A DNA stretch of 44,142 nt from contig JAEEWS010000020.1 in the NCBI GenBank assembly GCA_016287765.1, forward strand, positions 1-44,142, in the 5' to 3' direction. Of the stretch, positions 1 to 8,983 are shown in pieces. Numbering within the stretch: position 1 is the first letter of the stretch; every line of letters starts with the position of its first letter. The position numbers were made by a program, and so were the translations under genes. This DNA comes from Lachnospiraceae bacterium (GTDB lineage Bacteria; Bacillota_A; Clostridia; Lachnospirales; Lachnospiraceae). Below the pieces are notes generated by a model, which was given only the letters and a program-made list of their open reading frames with translations, had not been told where the DNA came from and made no database searches.

Positions 1-118
1 AGGTTCATTTTGGCGCTTTGCGCCGAAAATGAACCTCTAACCCCGTCCCCAAAGGGTCAAAAAGTGAACCTCTAACCCCGTCCCCGGGTGTCAAAAAATG
101 AACCCTTTGGCTCCTTTC
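1..118. repeat. Palindromic 35-bp-period repeat, left edge
   Basis: Positions 1-36 form a hairpin around GGCGC-TTT-GCGCC flanked by AGGTTCATTTT and its complement with one bulge. It is followed by two copies, 35 bp apart (starting at 39 and 74), of AACCCCGTCCCC, joined by AAAGGGTCAAAAAGTGAACC. A degenerate copy (TCAAAAAATGAACCC) ends near 115. The same sequence in the opposite orientation closes the window at 44023-44142. The form resembles REP-type intergenic repeats; no transposase is present in the window. Confidence 0.85.
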
Positions 119-128
119 CCTTTGCTCC

Positions 129-157
129 TTGACAAAAACAGGTTTCTACATTAAAGT
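129..157 (+). promoter_or_regulatory. Candidate sigma-A promoter of proS
   Basis: TTGACA at 129-134 is followed by a 17-nt spacer and TAAAGT at 152-157. It lies between the edge repeat and the proS ribosome binding site. I saw no T-box-like structure in the short leader. Confidence 0.5.
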
Positions 158-220
158 AACTCTGTATAACTATTTAAAGCCCCGAAGCGGGTACAGCCGA
201 TTAAATGTGAAGGAGGACGC

Positions 221-1702
221 GTGCAAAGGGTGCACGTAAATAATCTTATGGCTAAAGAAAACAACAATAACAACAAGAAAATGGTGGAAGCGATAACCTC
301 CATGGGCGAGGATTTCGCGCAGTGGTACACCGATGTGGTCAAGAAGGCGGAGCTTATCGATTATTCCGCAGTCAAGGGATGTCTCATCATCAAGCCCTAT
401 GGTTATGCTATATGGGAGAACATACAGCATGAGCTTGACAGACGTTTCAAGGAAACAGGCGTAGAAAATGTTTATATGCCTCTTTTCATTCCCGAGAGCC
501 TTTTGGAAAAGGAAAAGGATCATGTGGAAGGCTTTGCTCCGGAAGTAGCGTGGGTAACCCAGGGCGGATTACAGCCGTTACAGGAGAAATTGTGTGTACG
601 ACCTACATCTGAGACACTTTTCTGTGATTTTTATAAAAACCTCATCCAGTCCTACAGAGATCTGCCCAAGGTATACAACCAGTGGTGCTCCGTAGTTCGT
701 TGGGAGAAGGAGACCAGACCTTTCCTTCGTTCAAGAGAATTCCTCTGGCAGGAAGGTCATACCATTCATGCCACAGCTGATCAGGCAGAGGCACGTACCG
801 TGCAGATGCTGAACCTTTATGCGGATTTCTGCGAGGAGTATCTTGCGATCCCCGTTATCCGCGGCCAGAAGACCGAGAAGGAGAAGTTTGCCGGTGCGGA
901 AGCTACTTATACCATTGAAGCTCTCATGCATGACGGTAAGGCTCTTCAGTCCGGTACCAGCCACAACTTCGGCGACGGCTTTGCAAGAGCATTTGGCATA
1001 CAATATGCCGACAAGAACAATCAGCTTCAGTATGCACATCAGACATCCTGGGGCGTTTCTACCCGCATCATCGGAGCCATCATCATGGTTCACGGCGACG
1101 ATTCGGGCCTGGTTCTTCCTCCCAGAGTTGCACCTACCCAGGTTATGGTCATTCCTGTTCAGATGCAGAAGGAAGGCGTGCTTGAAAGAGCTACCGAGCT
1201 GTACAACAGGATCGCAAAGGTGGCAAGGACAAAGATCGACGATTCCGACAAGACACCCGGCTGGAAGTTTGCAGACTGCGAGATGAGAGGTATTCCCGTA
1301 AGAGTAGAGCTGGGACCCAAGGACATCGAGGCAGGTCATTGCGTAGTTGTAAGAAGAGATACAAGAGAGAAGATCGTGGTAGCTCTTGATGAGATAGAGA
1401 CAAAGATCCCCGAGATCCTTGAAACCATCCAGAAGGATATGTTCGAGCGGGCTAAGGCACACAGAGACAGCCACATCTGGGATGCTCACAACTATGATGA
1501 ACTCAAGGATGTTGCAGCCAACAAGCCCGGCTTTATCAGAGCCATGTGGTGCGGAGACCGTGCATGTGAAGAGAAGATCAAGGACGAGCTCTCCGTATCT
1601 TCAAGATGTATGCCTTTCAATGATCAGGAGCAGATCTCGGATGTATGTGTATGCTGCGGAAAGCCTGCAAAGAAGCTGGTTTACTGGGGCAAGGCATATT
1701 GA
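221..1702 (+). CDS. proS: Prolyl-tRNA synthetase (archaeal/eukaryote-type)
   Basis: This class II synthetase charges tRNA-Pro with proline in the cytoplasm. It has 493 residues. The class II motif 2 region is visible as [15 protein letters not shown] near residue 165, followed by WQEGHTIHA. No editing (INS) domain separates motifs 2 and 3, and the protein ends in a cysteine-containing C-terminal domain (CxxC pair CVCCG) and the terminal YWGKAY. The shortness, the C-terminal domain and the final tyrosine are marks of the archaeal/eukaryote-type enzyme, which is common in Clostridia. AAGGAGG at 210-216 sits 4 nt before GTG 221, which favours this GTG start; ATG 248 has no ribosome binding site. 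The asparagine/lysine-rich N-terminus is an unstructured extension. Confidence 0.95.
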   Translation: MQRVHVNNLMAKENNNNNKKMVEAITSMGEDFAQWYTDVVKKAELIDYSAVKGCLIIKPYGYAIWENIQHELDRRFKETGVENVYMPLFIPESLLEKEKDHVEGFAPEVAWVTQGGLQPLQEKLCVRPTSETLFCDFYKNLIQSYRDLPKVYNQWCSVVRWEKETRPFLRSREFLWQEGHTIHATADQAEARTVQMLNLYADFCEEYLAIPVIRGQKTEKEKFAGAEATYTIEALMHDGKALQSGTSHNFGDGFARAFGIQYADKNNQLQYAHQTSWGVSTRIIGAIIMVHGDDSGLVLPPRVAPTQVMVIPVQMQKEGVLERATELYNRIAKVARTKIDDSDKTPGWKFADCEMRGIPVRVELGPKDIEAGHCVVVRRDTREKIVVALDEIETKIPEILETIQKDMFERAKAHRDSHIWDAHNYDELKDVAANKPGFIRAMWCGDRACEEKIKDELSVSSRCMPFNDQEQISDVCVCCGKPAKKLVYWGKAY

Positions 1703-1762
1703 TCCGCGACCCGTTAAATAAAGCACAGGAATAATTTTTATTGTAGTAAGGCGTACTAAAAA

Positions 1763-3232
1763 ATGGATATAAGATTGCCCGATGAGGTAAAAAATATAAT
1801 AGAAACCTTGCAGGGTGCCGGACATGAGGCATATGCGGTGGGAGGATGCGTGAGAGACGCGATCCTGGGCCGCATTCCTCAGGACTGGGATATTACCACC
1901 TCCGCAAAGCCCGAGGAAGTGAAGGGACTTTTTAAACGTACTCTGGATACGGGGATCAAGCACGGGACAGTGACCATCATGGTGGATCATGAGGGCTACG
2001 AAGTCACCACCTACCGCATCGACGGAGAATATGAGGATTGCAGACATCCCAGGGAAGTCACTTTTACCACCAAACTTTCGGAAGATCTTTTGAGAAGAGA
2101 TTTTACCATAAATGCCATGGCTTATAACGAAAAGGAAGGTCTGGTGGACCTTTACGGCGGACAGGAAGACCTTAAGAAAGGTGTGATCCGCTGCGTGGGC
2201 GAAGCTTCCGAGCGCTTTGACGAGGATGCTTTAAGGATACTCAGAGCTTTTCGTTTTGCTGCCCAGCTGGGTTTTGAGATCGAGGAAAAAACCTTTGAAG
2301 CAGCCAAAGAAAAGGCATCTAATCTTACAAAGGTCAGCGCGGAGAGAATCAGGACAGAACTGAACAAGATCCTTCTTTCCACAGGCCCCGACAGGCTTTT
2401 CGGAGCTCAGGAGGCAGGAGTTACGAAGGTGGTCCTGCCCGAATTTGATGCTTTGCTGGCCGGAGGCGCAGATGCCAGAGGCCTTAAGGGCGTTAAGAAC
2501 GGCCGGGCCATGTCGGGAATGAAGGCGATAAAGACAGTGTCCCTTGTGGGAAGCCTTGCCACCGATCCCAACAATTCCTTTGAGGAAAAGGACCTGCTGG
2601 TTCTTAAATGGGCCGCACTTCTTTCGGAATATACCGAAACGGATATTTTTAAGGTGGACGTGGCAAAGTACACCGAGGTTCGCGGAAAAGATGAACCCGG
2701 TGAAAGATATGAGGCTGTGGCCACATCGGATATAGCCGATGCCGAGGAAAACCTTAAGCATGAAAAAGTGCGGGAGGTAATGACGAGACTCAAGTTCGAC
2801 AATGACACCAGGGACAGGGTTACCAGACTTGTGGATCTTCACAGTAAAAGGCTGGTTTTGATAAATGATGTGGCAGTACGCTGCTTTATGAAAAAAACAG
2901 GTCCGGATCTGTGTCCTCTGCTTTTTGAACTTCAGACCGCTTTGATGCTGGCTGACGGCTTTGTAAACGTTAACGGCGACAATACGGTATTTGTGGCTAA
3001 AAATCTTCCGAAGCTTAAAAAAGCCAAGGAAACATATGCAAATATATGCGAAAGAGGAGATTGCGTATCCGTGGGCCAGCTGGCGATCACGGGAAGCGAC
3101 CTTATCGCAGCCGGTTTTGACAAGGGGCCGGAGATAGGAAAGATGCTGGAGTTTTTGCTGGAAAAGGTGCTGGTGGATCAGAGCCTTAACACCAAACAGA
3201 AGCTTTTGGACATCGCTTGTCTGAATTACTGA
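1763..3232 (+). CDS. cca: CCA-adding tRNA nucleotidyltransferase
   Basis: This enzyme adds or repairs the 3' CCA end of tRNAs. It has 489 residues. The class II nucleotidyltransferase head is clear: GGCVRDAILGR at about residues 27-37, then the catalytic DxD in QDWDITTSA, and the RRDFTINAMAY motif near residue 112 that is typical of the family. The following LRAFRFAAQLGF stretch is the RNA/nucleobase-binding helix region. The C-terminal half matches the usual long bacterial form but shows no intact HD phosphohydrolase motif that I can see. It follows proS by 60 bp in the same direction, so co-transcription in a translation-related pair is likely. The ribosome binding site before ATG 1763 is poor. 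Confidence 0.93.
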   Translation: MDIRLPDEVKNIIETLQGAGHEAYAVGGCVRDAILGRIPQDWDITTSAKPEEVKGLFKRTLDTGIKHGTVTIMVDHEGYEVTTYRIDGEYEDCRHPREVTFTTKLSEDLLRRDFTINAMAYNEKEGLVDLYGGQEDLKKGVIRCVGEASERFDEDALRILRAFRFAAQLGFEIEEKTFEAAKEKASNLTKVSAERIRTELNKILLSTGPDRLFGAQEAGVTKVVLPEFDALLAGGADARGLKGVKNGRAMSGMKAIKTVSLVGSLATDPNNSFEEKDLLVLKWAALLSEYTETDIFKVDVAKYTEVRGKDEPGERYEAVATSDIADAEENLKHEKVREVMTRLKFDNDTRDRVTRLVDLHSKRLVLINDVAVRCFMKKTGPDLCPLLFELQTALMLADGFVNVNGDNTVFVAKNLPKLKKAKETYANICERGDCVSVGQLAITGSDLIAAGFDKGPEIGKMLEFLLEKVLVDQSLNTKQKLLDIACLNY

Positions 3233-3267
3233 GATGAAAGCCTTTAAAATGGGACAGAGAGAATTAT

Positions 3268-4557
3268 ATGAGCGATCCTCAGGATACAAAAAAGAATAGC
3301 GGATTGTATGAGGAAAGCCGGGTGTACGGTACAAGGAAGCAGAAGGAAAAAAGGAATGCGTCTGATAAGCCGGCTCGTGAAAAGGATGGCTATCAGAGTA
3401 AGAGCACTACGGTCTTTGCCATCATTGCCATGGCAGTTTTCATGCTGGCCATTACCGTAGGAATAGCGGGATTTTTTAAGAAACCGGAGAAAAAGTCCGA
3501 CAGGACGGATGCTTCCAAGACCCTGCAGCAGACCGAAAGTGAGCCCATCCGGGAGTTTTTCGGAGTGGTGCTGAACGTGGATAAGGCCGGTATGAAGATC
3601 GGCCTTTATGACGTGGTTAAAAATGAGGATACGGAAGTGAATTACGACGGTTCCACCAAGTTTTACGGCCGCGAAGGTTCTTTGATCACCGCAGGAGTCC
3701 TGAAGGTGGGAGACCTTATGTATTTTACCTGCAAGGAACGGGATCGGGAGACACTGGAAAAAGCTGAATGGAGCAAGGAGATCTGGGAGAAATCCAAGAT
3801 CGATGACCTTGTGATCTATCCCGAAGAAAACAGGATGGTCATCCGTGATCAAAACTACAGGTATACAGACGATCTTTGTATCTTAAGCGACGGCCAACGC
3901 TGCAAGTTGAACGATCTTTTTACCACGGCTGACAGGTACACCATCAGAGGAAAGGGCACGGATGTTTACGAGATCCTGGTCACCATAGGCCACGGAACCC
4001 TGTGCCTCATGAACTTTGACGATTACAGCGGCGGACTTTTAAAGGTCGGCGAAAGATATGCCTTTGACATCGTTTATCCCGCCAATTATGTGGTAAGGGA
4101 AGGCACCTACAAGGTGGAAGCCACTAACGGACGGCTGGAAGCCAGGCAGACCATCGAGATCGGCAGAAACAAAACCGTGATCTTCGATCTGGTGCCCGAC
4201 GGAAGCAGGAAGACCCCGACGCCCACACCCACCCCAAAGCCGGTGGCCACATCAACGCCCATTCCCACTCCCACGGGATTTCCCAAGGATATGATCTTTA
4301 ACAGGCTTTTCATTTCAAGACTAAAGAACAAGGCATATGATGTGACAACGGATTACAGCATTTATGTTTACGGACCCGCCGGAGGAGAGATCCTGATCGA
4401 TGGTGAGTACCTGGGGATGATACCCTGCGACACGGAAAAAGTGCTGGGAACCATGGAGATCACCGTGAAATATAAGGGTGTATCCAAAGTATTTAAGTAT
4501 AACGGGGCCGATCACAGCGGAGACGTGCTTTTGGACTATACGTCGGCTTTTGAATAA
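3268..4557 (+). CDS. Membrane-anchored protein with PT-rich linker and PEGA-like C-terminus
   Basis: The function is unknown. The 429-residue protein has a charged cytoplasmic N-terminus (about 1-47), one membrane helix near residues 50-70 (VFAIIAMAVFMLAITVGIAGF) and a large external part. The middle contains beta-rich segments such as VGERYAFDIVYPANYVVREGTYKVEA, here read as a carboxypeptidase-regulatory or PEGA-like fold. A Pro-Thr linker (TPTPTPTPKP) near 315-330 leads to a C-terminal domain with ILIDGEYLGMIPCD, a PEGA-type pattern. Such proteins are generally thought to act at the cell surface. It lies 35 bp after cca and 53 bp before the phosphoglucomutase, so it could share their transcript. 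The ribosome binding site is weak (AGAGAG). Confidence 0.6.
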   Translation: MSDPQDTKKNSGLYEESRVYGTRKQKEKRNASDKPAREKDGYQSKSTTVFAIIAMAVFMLAITVGIAGFFKKPEKKSDRTDASKTLQQTESEPIREFFGVVLNVDKAGMKIGLYDVVKNEDTEVNYDGSTKFYGREGSLITAGVLKVGDLMYFTCKERDRETLEKAEWSKEIWEKSKIDDLVIYPEENRMVIRDQNYRYTDDLCILSDGQRCKLNDLFTTADRYTIRGKGTDVYEILVTIGHGTLCLMNFDDYSGGLLKVGERYAFDIVYPANYVVREGTYKVEATNGRLEARQTIEIGRNKTVIFDLVPDGSRKTPTPTPTPKPVATSTPIPTPTGFPKDMIFNRLFISRLKNKAYDVTTDYSIYVYGPAGGEILIDGEYLGMIPCDTEKVLGTMEITVKYKGVSKVFKYNGADHSGDVLLDYTSAFE

Positions 4558-4610
4558 ACAGGCAGGGAACGAAAGGACTTTGCCGTCACACTTATAAAGG
4601 AGATGTTAAA

Positions 4611-6347
4611 ATGACAGATTACAGGAAAGTTTACGAGGAATGGCTCAAGAATCCTTACTTCGACGAGAAGACAAAGGAAGAACTCAAGTCCATAGCTGAC
4701 AACGACAATGAGATCAAAGAGCGCTTTTATACCGATCTTGAATTCGGTACCGGCGGACTTCGCGGGATCATCGGTGCAGGAACAAACCGTATGAATGTTT
4801 ACACCGTCCGCAAAGCCACTCAGGGTCTTGCCAATTACATAAAGAGGATGAACGCCTGCGAAAAGGGTGTTGCCATCGCCTTTGACTCCAGACGTATGTC
4901 TCCCGAGTTTGCTGATGTGGCTGCTCTTTGCCTCAATGCAAACGGCATAAAGGCATATGTTTTCGAGTCCCTTCGCCCTACACCGGTCCTTTCCTTTGCC
5001 GTAAGATATCTGGGAGCAACTGCCGGCATCAACATCACCGCCAGCCACAATCCTCCGGAATACAACGGATACAAGGTTTATTGGGAGGACGGCGCACAGA
5101 TCATTCCTCCTCACGATGTTGAGATCTTAAAAGAGGTTAAGAACGTAACAGATTACAATAATGTGCTCACTATGGACAAGGCAGAGGCTGTTAAGAAGGG
5201 CCTTTACAATGTGATCGGAAAAGAGATCGACGATGCTTACACCGAGACTCTTAAGAAGCTGGTCATGAGACCTGAAGCCATCAAGGCCTGGGGAGACAAG
5301 TTAAAGGTTGTATATACACCTCTTCACGGAACGGGAAACATCCCGGTAAGAAGAGTTTTAAAGGAATTGGGCTTTAAGAATGTTACGGTTGTTCCCGAGC
5401 AGGAACTTCCCGACGGTAATTTCCCCACAGTTTCTTATCCCAATCCTGAAGCAAAGGAAGCATTTGCATTGGGCCTTGCACTTGCAAAGAAGATTGATGC
5501 GGATCTGGTATTGGCAAACGATCCCGATGCAGATCGTCTGGGTGTTTATGTAAAGGATACAAAGAGCGGCGAGTACATCTCACTTACAGGTAATATGTCC
5601 GGCTGCCTTCTTGCGGATTACGAGATCATGTCCAGAAAGGAAAGAGACGGTAAGCTCCCCGAGGACGGAATGCTGATCACCACCATCGTTTCCACCAATA
5701 TGGCAAAGGACATCGCCGAGTACTATAAGACAGGCTATACCGAGGTACTTACGGGCTTTAAGTTCATCGGCGGAAAGATGAGAGAGTTCGAAGAGAGCGG
5801 TAAAGGAACCTATCTCTTCGGTTTCGAGGAAAGCTATGGCTGCCTTATCGGCGATCATGCGAGAGATAAGGATGCTGTTGTGGCAACAATGGCTCTTTGC
5901 GAAGCGGCAGCTTACTATAAGACAAAGAATATGACCCTTTGGGATGCAATGATCGAGCTCTACGAGCGTTACGGCTATTATAAGGATGATATCATCTCCG
6001 TAACCATGAAGGGTATCACAGGTCTGCAGAAGATCGGTGAGATCATGGAAACTTTGAGACAGAATCCCGTTAAGGAGATCGGAGGATTAAAGACGCTTGC
6101 CGTTCGTGATTACAAGAAGGATACCAGAACGGATCTTAAGACCGGGGAGGTTACCAAGACAGGTCTTCCCAACTCCAACGTGCTTTATTACGAGCTGGAG
6201 AACAACTCTTATCTTTGTGTACGTCCTTCGGGAACAGAGCCCAAGATCAAGCTTTATTTCGGCGTCAAGGGTACTTCCATGGAAGATGCGGATCAGAGAT
6301 CCAAGAAGCTGGGCGCTGAAGTAAAGAATCTTCTGGAATCAATGTAA
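4611..6347 (+). CDS. pgcA: Phosphoglucomutase/phosphomannomutase (alpha-D-phosphohexomutase)
   Basis: This enzyme interconverts hexose 1- and 6-phosphates, linking glycolysis with sugar-nucleotide synthesis. It has 578 residues, the usual length for the PgcA type. All four signature loops are present: the catalytic serine in TASHNPPEYNG (Ser145), the metal loop DPDADRLG (about 305-312), the sugar-binding loop GFEESYG (about 405) and the phosphate loop RPSGTEPKIK near the C-terminus. AAAGGAGATGTTAAA before ATG 4611 is a good ribosome binding site. It is followed 22 bp later by a HAD phosphatase, probably in the same transcript ending at the 7025-7056 terminator. A mannose-specific preference cannot be excluded. 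Confidence 0.93.
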   Translation: MTDYRKVYEEWLKNPYFDEKTKEELKSIADNDNEIKERFYTDLEFGTGGLRGIIGAGTNRMNVYTVRKATQGLANYIKRMNACEKGVAIAFDSRRMSPEFADVAALCLNANGIKAYVFESLRPTPVLSFAVRYLGATAGINITASHNPPEYNGYKVYWEDGAQIIPPHDVEILKEVKNVTDYNNVLTMDKAEAVKKGLYNVIGKEIDDAYTETLKKLVMRPEAIKAWGDKLKVVYTPLHGTGNIPVRRVLKELGFKNVTVVPEQELPDGNFPTVSYPNPEAKEAFALGLALAKKIDADLVLANDPDADRLGVYVKDTKSGEYISLTGNMSGCLLADYEIMSRKERDGKLPEDGMLITTIVSTNMAKDIAEYYKTGYTEVLTGFKFIGGKMREFEESGKGTYLFGFEESYGCLIGDHARDKDAVVATMALCEAAAYYKTKNMTLWDAMIELYERYGYYKDDIISVTMKGITGLQKIGEIMETLRQNPVKEIGGLKTLAVRDYKKDTRTDLKTGEVTKTGLPNSNVLYYELENNSYLCVRPSGTEPKIKLYFGVKGTSMEDADQRSKKLGAEVKNLLESM

Positions 6348-6369
6348 TAAAGTCAGAAAGGTTTCACCA

Positions 6370-7017
6370 ATGATAAAATATGTTTTAGTGGACCTGGACG
6401 GTACCATTACCGATTCCGAAGAAGGCGTTACCAAGTGCATAGCTTATGCTCTTGAGAGCTTCGGGATCAAGGTGGACAGCCTTAAAAGCCTGAGGAAGTA
6501 CATCGGACCGCCCATTACCTGGTCCTTTGCGGATGCGGGGCTTACACAGGATCAGATCCTGCCCGGCATAGAAAGATACCGCGAGCGCTACAACCGCACC
6601 GGACTCTATGAGGCAAGGGTGTACGACGGAGTGCCCGAAATGTTAAAGAAGCTTCATGAAGCGGGAAAGACTCTGATCCTTGCCACCTCCAAGCCCATAG
6701 GTTTTGCAACAAAGGTGATGGAGCATTTCAAAATGGATGTGCTCATGGACGATCTTTGCGGAGCGGGAACGGATACGGAAAGAAACACCAAGACCGCGGT
6801 GATCGACTATATTCTTGAAAAGCACGGCATTACGGACAAGTCGGAAGTGCTGATGCTGGGAGATACGAGATTTGACGTGGAAGGAGCAAACCTCAGCGGG
6901 ATCAAGACCATGGGCGTGCTCTGGGGCTTCGGAAGTCGTGAAAGCCTGGAAAAGGAAGGCGCTGCATATATTGTCTCCACACCCGAGGAAGCGGCTGAAA
7001 AAATAATAAATTTATAA
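6370..7017 (+). CDS. HAD-superfamily phosphatase (phosphoglycolate phosphatase-like)
   Basis: A 215-residue haloacid-dehalogenase-type hydrolase expected to remove phosphate from a small phosphorylated metabolite. Motif I is DLDGTITDSEEG (nucleophile Asp8, acid/base Asp10), motif II is the ATSKP threonine/serine region near 105, and motif IV is LGDTRFDVEGA near 163. A helical cap lies between motifs I and II, as in the Gph/PgmB subgroup. The substrate cannot be read from sequence; phosphoglycolate, a sugar phosphate or pyrophosphate are all possible. The position directly behind phosphoglucomutase would fit a sugar-phosphate role, but this is only context. Confidence 0.82.
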   Translation: MIKYVLVDLDGTITDSEEGVTKCIAYALESFGIKVDSLKSLRKYIGPPITWSFADAGLTQDQILPGIERYRERYNRTGLYEARVYDGVPEMLKKLHEAGKTLILATSKPIGFATKVMEHFKMDVLMDDLCGAGTDTERNTKTAVIDYILEKHGITDKSEVLMLGDTRFDVEGANLSGIKTMGVLWGFGSRESLEKEGAAYIVSTPEEAAEKIINL

Positions 7018-7024
7018 AATATTT

Positions 7025-7056
7025 AAGTGCAACTGTGTAAATAGTTGCACTTTTTT
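7025..7056 (+). terminator. Rho-independent terminator after the HAD gene
   Basis: GTGCAACT (7027-7034) pairs perfectly with AGTTGCAC (7043-7050) across an 8-nt loop and is followed by TTTTTT. Confidence 0.85.
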
Positions 7057-7073
7057 AAATACTCTGCTAAAAT
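7045..7073 (+). promoter_or_regulatory. Candidate promoter of the MarR gene
   Basis: TTGCAC (7045-7050), a 17-nt spacer and TAAAAT (7068-7073). The -35 overlaps the right arm of the preceding terminator. The -10 is good and the -35 is poor. Confidence 0.4.
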
Positions 7074-7122
7074 GGTATGAAATCGGACAAGGGTTTATTC
7101 GAAGGCAGAGAAGGAGGATAAT

Positions 7123-7578
7123 ATGGCTAAGACAGTCGGTGAACAAATGGCGATAATAAACAGTCTTCACAAAAGACATGAAACCATTTACAGGAATTAT
7201 GCAACCAAAATGGGCTTTTCGGAAATGAGCTTCTGGATCTTATATGCGATCTGTTCTTATAAACGCCCCATTACACAGTACGAGCTGGTGAGAGACTGGG
7301 GATATTCCAAGCAGACAGTGAACTCGGCCACAATGAAGCTTCTTCAGGAAGGCTATATCAGCGCTTCGGATACCAATACCAAGAGAAGAAAGAAAATGCT
7401 GGAACTTACGGAAGCGGGTGAAAAATTTGCGGAGGCTGTGGTTTACCCCATGCTCTTTGCCGAGCGTGCTTCCCTTAATTTCCTTTCCGTTGAAGAAAGA
7501 GATTTCTTTATCGACGTTTACAGTAAGCAGATGGATTTCCTTGAGAGAGCCATTGCGCCCGTAATGAGCAACAAGTAA
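7123..7578 (+). CDS. MarR-family transcriptional regulator
   Basis: A 151-residue winged-helix DNA-binding protein. The helix-turn-helix region is ITQYELVRDWGYSKQTVNSATMKLL (about 57-82), and the wing follows as TKRRKKMLELTEAGEKF, a pattern typical of MarR proteins. The flanking helices would form the dimer interface. MarR regulators usually repress their own gene or neighbours and release DNA on ligand binding. It is transcribed alone: terminators lie on both sides (7025-7056 and 7599-7632), so no target can be named from the operon structure. AAGGAGG with a 7-nt gap precedes ATG 7123. Confidence 0.88.
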   Translation: MAKTVGEQMAIINSLHKRHETIYRNYATKMGFSEMSFWILYAICSYKRPITQYELVRDWGYSKQTVNSATMKLLQEGYISASDTNTKRRKKMLELTEAGEKFAEAVVYPMLFAERASLNFLSVEERDFFIDVYSKQMDFLERAIAPVMSNK

Positions 7579-7598
7579 TATTTTATTTAAAAAAAAAT

Positions 7599-7632
7599 AC
7601 CGTGAATGATGATAAATCGTTCACGGTTTTTT
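7599..7632 (+). terminator. Rho-independent terminator after the MarR gene
   Basis: ACCGTGAA (7599-7606) pairs with TTCACGGT (7620-7627), followed by a run of T. Confidence 0.85.
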
Positions 7633-7634
7633 AA

Positions 7635-7663
7635 TTTACCTTGACAGAGTATCATGGTAAAAT
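7635..7663 (+). promoter_or_regulatory. Candidate promoter of the phosphoesterase gene
   Basis: TTTACC (7635-7640), a 17-nt spacer and TAAAAT (7658-7663). A nearby TTGACA at 7641 would give only an 11-nt spacer to the same -10, so TTTACC is the better partner. Confidence 0.4.
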
Positions 7664-7708
7664 GTTTCGAGATATGGCAATAATAGATATTCAGGTGGAG
7701 TTTAGGGT

Positions 7709-8338
7709 ATGAGATTTTACATTTCGGATCTTCATTTTTTTCATGACGATCTTAACAAAAACATGGACATGCGCGGATTTGAAAGCGTAGAAGCCATGAA
7801 TTCCTACATGATAGAGCAGTGGAACAAAAAGGTCAGAAAGAATGATGAGACTGTGATACTGGGAGATTTTTCCATGGGAAAAGCCGCCCTGACCGAAGAA
7901 ATACTGAATGCATTAAACGGAAAGAAATACATGATCATAGGTAATCATGACCGTTTTCTTTCGGATAAAAAGTTTGATACTTCTCTGTTTAAGTGGATAG
8001 AGCCTTACAAGGAAGTGAAGGACGATAAGAGAAGAGTGATCCTTTGCCATTATCCGGTTTTTTGTTATAAGGGCCAGTACCATGTGGATGACAAGGGAGA
8101 GCCCAAGACCTATATGTTATACGGGCATGTTCACAATACCTATGATGAGGTGCTGGTGAACAGGTTTCAAAATATTACAAGAAATGCTGTCCGTCCGGAG
8201 TTTAAGGACGAACCGGAAAAGGGCCGTATACCCTGTCAAATGATCAATTGCTTTTGCATGTTCTCGGATTACACTCCTTTGACACTGGATGAGTGGATAG
8301 AGGTCGATGCAAGGCGAAGGAGCGAAATGTCCGTTTAG
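7709..8338 (+). CDS. Calcineurin-like metallophosphoesterase
   Basis: A 209-residue binuclear-metal phosphoesterase. The metal ligands appear in order: SDLHFFHDD (Asp7, His9), GDFSMG (about 52), GNHD (about 77), CHYP (about 112) and GHVH (about 138). This set and length match the small MPP family proteins of bacteria that have no assigned substrate. The unusual HFFHDD insert right after the first motif is a common feature of this subgroup. It is a soluble cytoplasmic protein by sequence. It is followed by the folate gene with about 50 bp between them, so the two may be co-transcribed. The substrate is unknown. Confidence 0.85.
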   Translation: MRFYISDLHFFHDDLNKNMDMRGFESVEAMNSYMIEQWNKKVRKNDETVILGDFSMGKAALTEEILNALNGKKYMIIGNHDRFLSDKKFDTSLFKWIEPYKEVKDDKRRVILCHYPVFCYKGQYHVDDKGEPKTYMLYGHVHNTYDEVLVNRFQNITRNAVRPEFKDEPEKGRIPCQMINCFCMFSDYTPLTLDEWIEVDARRRSEMSV

Positions 8339-8388
8339 ATCAGGCTTCAAAGAATTGAAACGGCGTGTTAAATCTGTGGAGTGGCAGC

Positions 8389-8931
8389 ATGGAACTTAGT
8401 GAAGAAAAAACTTTGATGAGAGAAGAAGCAAAAAGAATAAACGATGATCTGGATTATGACGAAATGCTGGACTCGGACGAGGTCATAAGGCAGGCGGTAT
8501 TAAGCTCCAAAGCATATATATCCTCGACCCGTTTGTTTATCTATGTGAGCATGGAAAATGAGCCGGATACCCTTAAGATCATTTCGGATGCCCTGAATGC
8601 GGGAAAAGAGGTATATGTTCCCAAATGCGGGAAGAAGCCATTCATGAAGGCTGTTAGGATAAACTCCTTAAGAGACCTGAGCCCGGGAAAGTTCGGGATC
8701 TTGGAACCCGGATCCGATGAAGGATATGAAGGAGAACTGGATCTGGCGGTGGTACCCTGTCTGGCAGCGGCAATGAACGGAAAAAGACTGGGCCACGGAG
8801 GCGGATACTACGACTGTTTCTTAAGGGACAGGAAGGTCTATAAACTTTGCCTTTGCAGGAAAAAACTTTTAAAAAATGATTTACCTGCGGATGAGTTTGA
8901 TGTTATTATGGATGAAATTTTAACCGATTAG
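8389..8931 (+). CDS. 5-formyltetrahydrofolate cyclo-ligase
   Basis: This enzyme converts 5-formyl-THF to 5,10-methenyl-THF using ATP, returning a storage folate to the one-carbon pool. The protein has 180 residues from ATG 8389. The family signature GHGGGYYDCFL (about 134-144) is present, preceded by DLAVVPCLAA and followed by the C-terminal PADEFDVIMDEIL, which matches the family's ending. I prefer ATG 8389 because GTGGAG lies 7-8 nt before it; an upstream in-frame GTG at 8365 would add eight residues without better support. Confidence 0.88.
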   Translation: MELSEEKTLMREEAKRINDDLDYDEMLDSDEVIRQAVLSSKAYISSTRLFIYVSMENEPDTLKIISDALNAGKEVYVPKCGKKPFMKAVRINSLRDLSPGKFGILEPGSDEGYEGELDLAVVPCLAAAMNGKRLGHGGGYYDCFLRDRKVYKLCLCRKKLLKNDLPADEFDVIMDEILTD

Positions 8932-8983
8932 CTTATAAATTGCATATCAGAGCTTTAGGGGTAAATAAAAAAGGGGGAAGATC

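Noticed and set aside
1..118. Short spaced repeats considered as a CRISPR array
   Set aside because: The units are palindromic, contiguous with a 35-bp period and lack unique spacers; no cas gene is present.
118..220. T-box leader before proS
   Set aside because: The leader is too short, and neither the T-box sequence nor a terminator hairpin is visible.
731..1489. Minus-strand open frame of 252 codons inside proS
   Set aside because: It is antisense to a strongly conserved gene, has no ribosome binding site and its product resembles nothing known.
2231..3334. Minus-strand open frame of 367 codons opposite cca
   Set aside because: It is a shadow of the cca reading frame, with no recognisable domain or start signal.
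7641..7663. TTGACA at 7641 as -35 for the phosphoesterase gene
   Set aside because: The spacer to the TAAAAT -10 would be only 11 nt; TTTACC at 7635 gives 17 nt.
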